Part shown: piece by piece, positions 60,409 to 64,000 of the stretch
Numbering within the stretch: the stretch's first letter is position 1
Layout of the letters: each line of letters starts with the position of its first letter
From: TMED23 sp964639965
GTDB lineage: Bacteria; Pseudomonadota; Alphaproteobacteria; Rhodospirillales; UBA2165
Assembly (NCBI GenBank): GCA_964639965.1
Contig: CAZXGI010000007.1
Location: 1 to 64,000, forward strand
Reading direction: 5' to 3'
Length of the DNA stretch: 64,000 bases
Notes under the pieces: model-generated
The model's input: the letters and a program-made list of their open reading frames with translations, nothing else
What the model was told of the DNA's origin: nothing
Database searches by the model: none
Position numbers and translations under genes: made by a program

Positions 60409-62292
60409 GTGTTTGAGTTGATAAAATATTTTGTTTTATTGATATTGGCTTCTTGTTCCGTCATTCCGGAGCCGTTAACTAAAGGTGACCTGGAAAAGAG
60501 TGCATTGATTGACCGAGAATTAATGTTCGGGGGAAATGAAAAATTGCTCGGGAAACTTTCGCTTGAAGGTGCGATAGCACGGGCCCTTAAGTTTAATCTT
60601 GATAGTCGAGCCCGGTCTATGGAACAGGCTTTAGCTTTAAATCAATTAGATCTTGACAACCACCAATTATTGCCATCGCTGGCGGCCAATGCTGGCTACT
60701 CTGACCGTTCCGGATGGAACGCTACAAACTCAAAAACACTAAAAGGTGGGCCGCCCTCTTCGCAATATAGTTATGGAACTGACAAAACACTGCTGACCGG
60801 TGATTTTACCCTGAGTTGGAATATTTTAGATTTTGGGGTGAGTTATTACAATGCTAAACAAAACGCCGATCGCTCACTTATTGCGGAAGAGCGTCGTAGG
60901 AAAGTGGTTGAGAGTCTAATACGCGAGGTGCAATATTCTTACTGGAGAATGGTTGCGGCGCAAAAACTCGAAAACAGAGTTAAACAGGCTATCTCTAGAG
61001 CGGAGCAAGCGCTTGAAAGTGCTAGGAAAGTTGAGAAAGAGAAACTTAAGAATCCAACTGAGATATTAGTTTTTCAAAAACAGTTGCTTCAGAAGTTACG
61101 CAGGATTGAGACTGTTAATCAAGTTTTAGCCAGTGCACGTATTGAGTTAGCAGCATTAACAAATATTCCCCCATCAACTAAATTTACAGTTTTTCCACCA
61201 CAATCGGATAAATTGTCAGTTCCCAAATGGTCTATTGATATAAAAGATATGGAAAATATAGCATTCCGGAATAATCCCGATGTACGTGAAAAGCTCTATT
61301 TAAGTCGCATCAGTGTTAATGACGCTAAAAAGTCGCTATTAAATTTTTTACCGGGTATCGAGTTAAAAGCGGGACGAAATTATAACTCAAATAGTTTCTT
61401 GGATTCCAACAGATGGTACGAGTGGAGTTCGACACTTAGTCTCAAGGTTCTGAAATTACTGTCACTTCCTGAACAGCTTAAGTACAATAAATTGAATAAA
61501 GCGCTTTCGGACGCACAGCGTATTGCTCTTAGGATGGCTGTATTAGCCCAAGTGCATGTTGCTGATATGAATTATTTCAATGCGGTTAAGCAATATAACA
61601 GGGCTAATGAACTTTATAAAATTGACGAGCGTCTTTCTCGGCAAATAGCAAAACGACAAGAGTCGGATATACAAAGCATGCTTGAGCGGATTTCTCAAGA
61701 AACAGCGGCAATCGAGTCGGTGATGCGTCGTTATCAAACTTATTCAGAGGTTGTGGCGGCTGTGGGACGACTACACTCAACTCTAGGAATGGGAGTTCTT
61801 AAAGCAAAGCAACATTCGAGGAGCTTAAAAGATCTTACTCGTTATTTAGGGGACGGGCTCAAGGTTAGACTGAATGGTACTTCTCTTCAAGCTGAGCTCA
61901 AACGTTTTAAAAAGAACAATATTGATTTGGAAAAAAAGAATTTTGATGTAGAAAAAAGCAATGTGCTTTATAGCAAAAAAAGTCCACCAAATGATTTGAG
62001 CGAAGGCTTATTTGGATATCCCGATATATCAAATATTTTTGAAAACGTTGATGTTCCGGAAATAGAAGAATTAAAAGGCTATGTAAATTATCTAGGTGTC
62101 CCTTTTGTTTTCCGTGGTTTCATAGCCGGCCTAGAGGGCGTAAATAACAAAATTATCTCGGGTTTGGAAGGGGCAAACGCAGAAATTGTTCCGGCTTTAA
62201 ATAATCTCGGTAATGAAGTGGCGAAAGAGTTCACAAACAAACCTATGAGTTTACCTCAGTCGAAGAAAGGTTCAAAATTATCGAGAAATTAG
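60409..62292 (+). CDS. TolC-family outer-membrane lipoprotein with C-terminal extension
   Basis: 627 residues, beginning with a signal peptide and lipobox (LLILASCS). Two copies of the long TolC-type coiled-coil repeat are visible: residues about 50-250 and 275-470 (helices such as VVESLIREVQYSYWRMVAAQ and ALRMAVLAQVHVADMNYFNAV). The last 150 residues after the second repeat are not part of the usual TolC and include the helical KRFKKNNIDLEKKNFDVEK. It starts at a GTG. An export or efflux partner is expected but is not in the window. Confidence 0.85.
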   Translation: MFELIKYFVLLILASCSVIPEPLTKGDLEKSALIDRELMFGGNEKLLGKLSLEGAIARALKFNLDSRARSMEQALALNQLDLDNHQLLPSLAANAGYSDRSGWNATNSKTLKGGPPSSQYSYGTDKTLLTGDFTLSWNILDFGVSYYNAKQNADRSLIAEERRRKVVESLIREVQYSYWRMVAAQKLENRVKQAISRAEQALESARKVEKEKLKNPTEILVFQKQLLQKLRRIETVNQVLASARIELAALTNIPPSTKFTVFPPQSDKLSVPKWSIDIKDMENIAFRNNPDVREKLYLSRISVNDAKKSLLNFLPGIELKAGRNYNSNSFLDSNRWYEWSSTLSLKVLKLLSLPEQLKYNKLNKALSDAQRIALRMAVLAQVHVADMNYFNAVKQYNRANELYKIDERLSRQIAKRQESDIQSMLERISQETAAIESVMRRYQTYSEVVAAVGRLHSTLGMGVLKAKQHSRSLKDLTRYLGDGLKVRLNGTSLQAELKRFKKNNIDLEKKNFDVEKSNVLYSKKSPPNDLSEGLFGYPDISNIFENVDVPEIEELKGYVNYLGVPFVFRGFIAGLEGVNNKIISGLEGANAEIVPALNNLGNEVAKEFTNKPMSLPQSKKGSKLSRN

Positions 62293-62351
62293 AAATTTTT
62301 TCAACTTGTTTTTTTTAGGTGAAAAAAAAGGTTTCGCCAATAATAATTTGA

Positions 62352-63590
62352 TCACCCCAATTCAATAGTTTCATTGTAAATCAGTTTTTCTAGCTTAGAA
62401 TCATCATAACCAAGCAAATCACGCAAAATACATTCGGAATCGCCACCAAGGTTAGGCGCAGGCTCTCTTGGTAGTTCAGGCGATTTAGAAAGATGGATTG
62501 GGGACCGTGCAAACATAAATTCGCCAACCTCTGGATCATTGATGGGCATTAACATCCCTCGGGCTTTGACATGCGGATCTCCAAAGACATCTTTTGCCGA
62601 ATACACCGGTCCGGTTGGTACGCCAGCATCATTTAGTTTATGAACGGCTTCGTCTCGGTCCATAGTCGTCAGCCAACCTTCAATGACAGGCTGTAGAAAT
62701 GCTGCATTAGCAGCTCGCTCTGCTCCCCCTTTGCTACGATCATCGACCTTGAGGTCTTCACGTTTCATTGCCTCACATAAACGCCCCCAAATTCGATTGT
62801 CTGGCACATTTAGAGCAATATAGCCATCTTTGGTTTTATAGGCTCCTCTAGGAAAAAGGTTCTCTGGAACTCCCCGTCTTGGTATTTGTCCGACTGTCGA
62901 AAATAATGTCACCATAGATTCATTAAGAGATAACATATTGTCGAACATAGCGCTATCAACCAACTGACCCTGCCCTGTACGTTCTCTCATAAAAAGAGCC
63001 TGCATTATTCCAAATGCGGTCACCATACCAGTATAAATGTCAGCCATACCATAAATCGTCCACGAAGGTGGTTTGTCTTCAAAGCCGACGAGGTTCATAA
63101 TACCACTCATAGCTTCAGCAACAATGTCAAAAGCGGGACGATCAGCATACGGCCCTTTATAATCTTTTAGTTGGCCAAATCCAGAAATTAGGGCCCAGAT
63201 TAATTGCGGATTTTTTTCTTTGAGAATTTGGTAAGAAATCCCTATTTTGTTCATTGCCCCAGGCCGCAAATTTTCGACAACAACATCCGATTTTTTGGCA
63301 AGATCTAAAAAGACCTCCTGACCTTCAGATTTTGAAAGATCTAGAGCAAGACTTTTTTTGTTTCTGTTATAAGCCATATATCCAGCAGCTTTCTTTTTAC
63401 CATTCTTTTCAATGAAGGGAGGCATAGAACGTCTTGGATCGCCAGACTTGGGTCTTTCTATTTTTATAACTTCTGCTCCGGCATCGGCGAGTAACATCGT
63501 GCAATATGGTCCGGCCATATATTGTTCAAGTCCGATAACACGAATGCCTTCTAGAGGCCTCGATGGATTTTCGGAATTATTACTTTTCAT
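62352..63590 (-). CDS. CaiB/BaiF family (class III) CoA-transferase
   Basis: About 412 residues. The catalytic aspartate is in YGMADIYTGM; the N-terminal GIRVIGLEQYMAGPYCTMLLADAGAEVIKIE is diagnostic. Transfers CoA between carboxylic acids (formyl-CoA/carnitine type). The ATG at 63590 overlaps the last base of the thiolase stop (TAATG), so the two are translationally coupled. Confidence 0.94.
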   Translation of the reverse strand: MKSNNSENPSRPLEGIRVIGLEQYMAGPYCTMLLADAGAEVIKIERPKSGDPRRSMPPFIEKNGKKKAAGYMAYNRNKKSLALDLSKSEGQEVFLDLAKKSDVVVENLRPGAMNKIGISYQILKEKNPQLIWALISGFGQLKDYKGPYADRPAFDIVAEAMSGIMNLVGFEDKPPSWTIYGMADIYTGMVTAFGIMQALFMRERTGQGQLVDSAMFDNMLSLNESMVTLFSTVGQIPRRGVPENLFPRGAYKTKDGYIALNVPDNRIWGRLCEAMKREDLKVDDRSKGGAERAANAAFLQPVIEGWLTTMDRDEAVHKLNDAGVPTGPVYSAKDVFGDPHVKARGMLMPINDPEVGEFMFARSPIHLSKSPELPREPAPNLGGDSECILRDLLGYDDSKLEKLIYNETIELG

Positions 63591-64000
63591 TAATTCCCGA
63601 TCCACTCAACTAGAGTTGAAGAACCCATGCCAACACCAACGCATAAAGTAGCTAGCCCGTAAAAGGGCTTGTTTTTTGGCATGTTCGGTGCGCGGCGCTT
63701 CATTTCATGCATTAATGATACTAGGATGCGTGCTCCCGAGCAACCAGTAGGATGGCCCAATGCGATGGCCCCGCCATTAACATTTACTTTTGAATTATCA
63801 AGCCCGAGTTGGCGCATGCATCCAATAGTCTGTGATGCAAATGCTTCATTGAGTTCAATTAAACCAATGTCTTCAATCTTAAGATTAAATCGCTTTAGTA
63901 ATTTCTTCGTAGCGGGAACAGGACCATAAGCAAAGTGGCTAGGATCAGTTCCTGCGCTTGATGAGCCTACCCAACGCAATAAAGGCTTGAGATTGAGCTC
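63590..64000 (-). CDS. Acetyl-CoA acetyltransferase (thiolase), C-terminal part
   Basis: The C-terminal 136 or so residues. GPVPATKKLL, LNEAFASQ, GGAIALGHPTGCSGARI with the catalytic His and CVGVGMGSSTLVEW with the catalytic Cys are the thiolase C-terminal blocks. The gene continues past the right end of the window. Together with the CaiB/BaiF gene it belongs to acyl-CoA catabolism. Confidence 0.93.
   Translation of the reverse strand, partial: ELNLKPLLRWVGSSSAGTDPSHFAYGPVPATKKLLKRFNLKIEDIGLIELNEAFASQTIGCMRQLGLDNSKVNVNGGAIALGHPTGCSGARILVSLMHEMKRRAPNMPKNKPFYGLATLCVGVGMGSSTLVEWIGN

Noticed and set aside
1..64000. Insertion sequences, prophage, CRISPR arrays, rRNA or tRNA genes
   Set aside because: No transposase, integrase, direct-repeat array or RNA gene signature was seen anywhere in the window.

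Overview
The window is one 64 kb stretch of an AT-rich bacterial genome, almost certainly an alphaproteobacterium. The main evidence is the order murA - hisG - hisD - UPF0262 - low-molecular-weight phosphatase - infA - maf - RNase G - yacG at the left end, and the rnhB - ccrM pair (GANTC methyltransferase) near 37 kb. Many catabolic enzymes, Gfo/Idh/MocA oxidoreductases, a tripartite tricarboxylate transporter and B12-dependent enzymes suggest a free-living, probably marine, heterotroph. That habitat is an inference; no rRNA or other marker gene is present to place it. Two runs of exactly 100 N (6835-6934 and 33637-33736) are scaffold gaps of unknown true length.

Layout. 0-7 kb: housekeeping block. 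7-15 kb: a two-subunit CoA-transferase, an MFS carrier, a Gfo/Idh/MocA oxidoreductase, an M24 metallopeptidase-like protein closed by a strong terminator, then a MetE-core-like protein paired with a PaaK-like acyl-CoA ligase. 15-20 kb: minus-strand catabolic genes, including a cupin - CMD - CMD - MFS unit. 20-27 kb: cold-shock gene, GntR regulator and a four-gene molybdenum hydroxylase operon. 27-35 kb: dehydrogenases, a membrane protein with a cupredoxin-like partner, and two Gfo/Idh/MocA genes. 35-42 kb: ArsC-like protein, DUF952, rnhB, ccrM, 3-hydroxybutyryl-CoA dehydrogenase, ETF and a cobalamin adenosyltransferase. 42-49 kb: B12-dependent ribonucleotide reductase and assorted small genes. 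49-58.6 kb: a fused flavin monooxygenase/old-yellow-enzyme protein of the salicylyl-CoA or anthraniloyl-CoA type, facing a minus-strand run of acyl-CoA dehydrogenase, SDR, Gfo/Idh/MocA, TctABC and a HbpS-like protein. 58.9-64 kb: a TPR/SPOR lipoprotein, a TolC-like lipoprotein, a CaiB/BaiF CoA-transferase and the end of a thiolase gene.

The most interesting find is at 16831-17490 on the minus strand. A carboxymuconolactone decarboxylase/AhpD-family gene looks broken by a TGA. The TGA stands exactly where the second cysteine of the CxxC redox motif belongs (CNY-TGA-GNVRS), the frame stays open for 137 more codons, and a 7-bp hairpin with a GG-starting loop follows at the spacing of a bacterial SECIS element. 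I read it as a selenoprotein with a CxxU motif. The next gene is a paralogue that has lost both redox residues. About 5 kb away is a molybdenum hydroxylase whose large subunit is split into two translationally coupled genes, in the same F-S-L-M order as the Eubacterium nicotinate dehydrogenase, an enzyme known to carry a labile selenium ligand. A selenium theme for the region is therefore a reasonable, untested idea.
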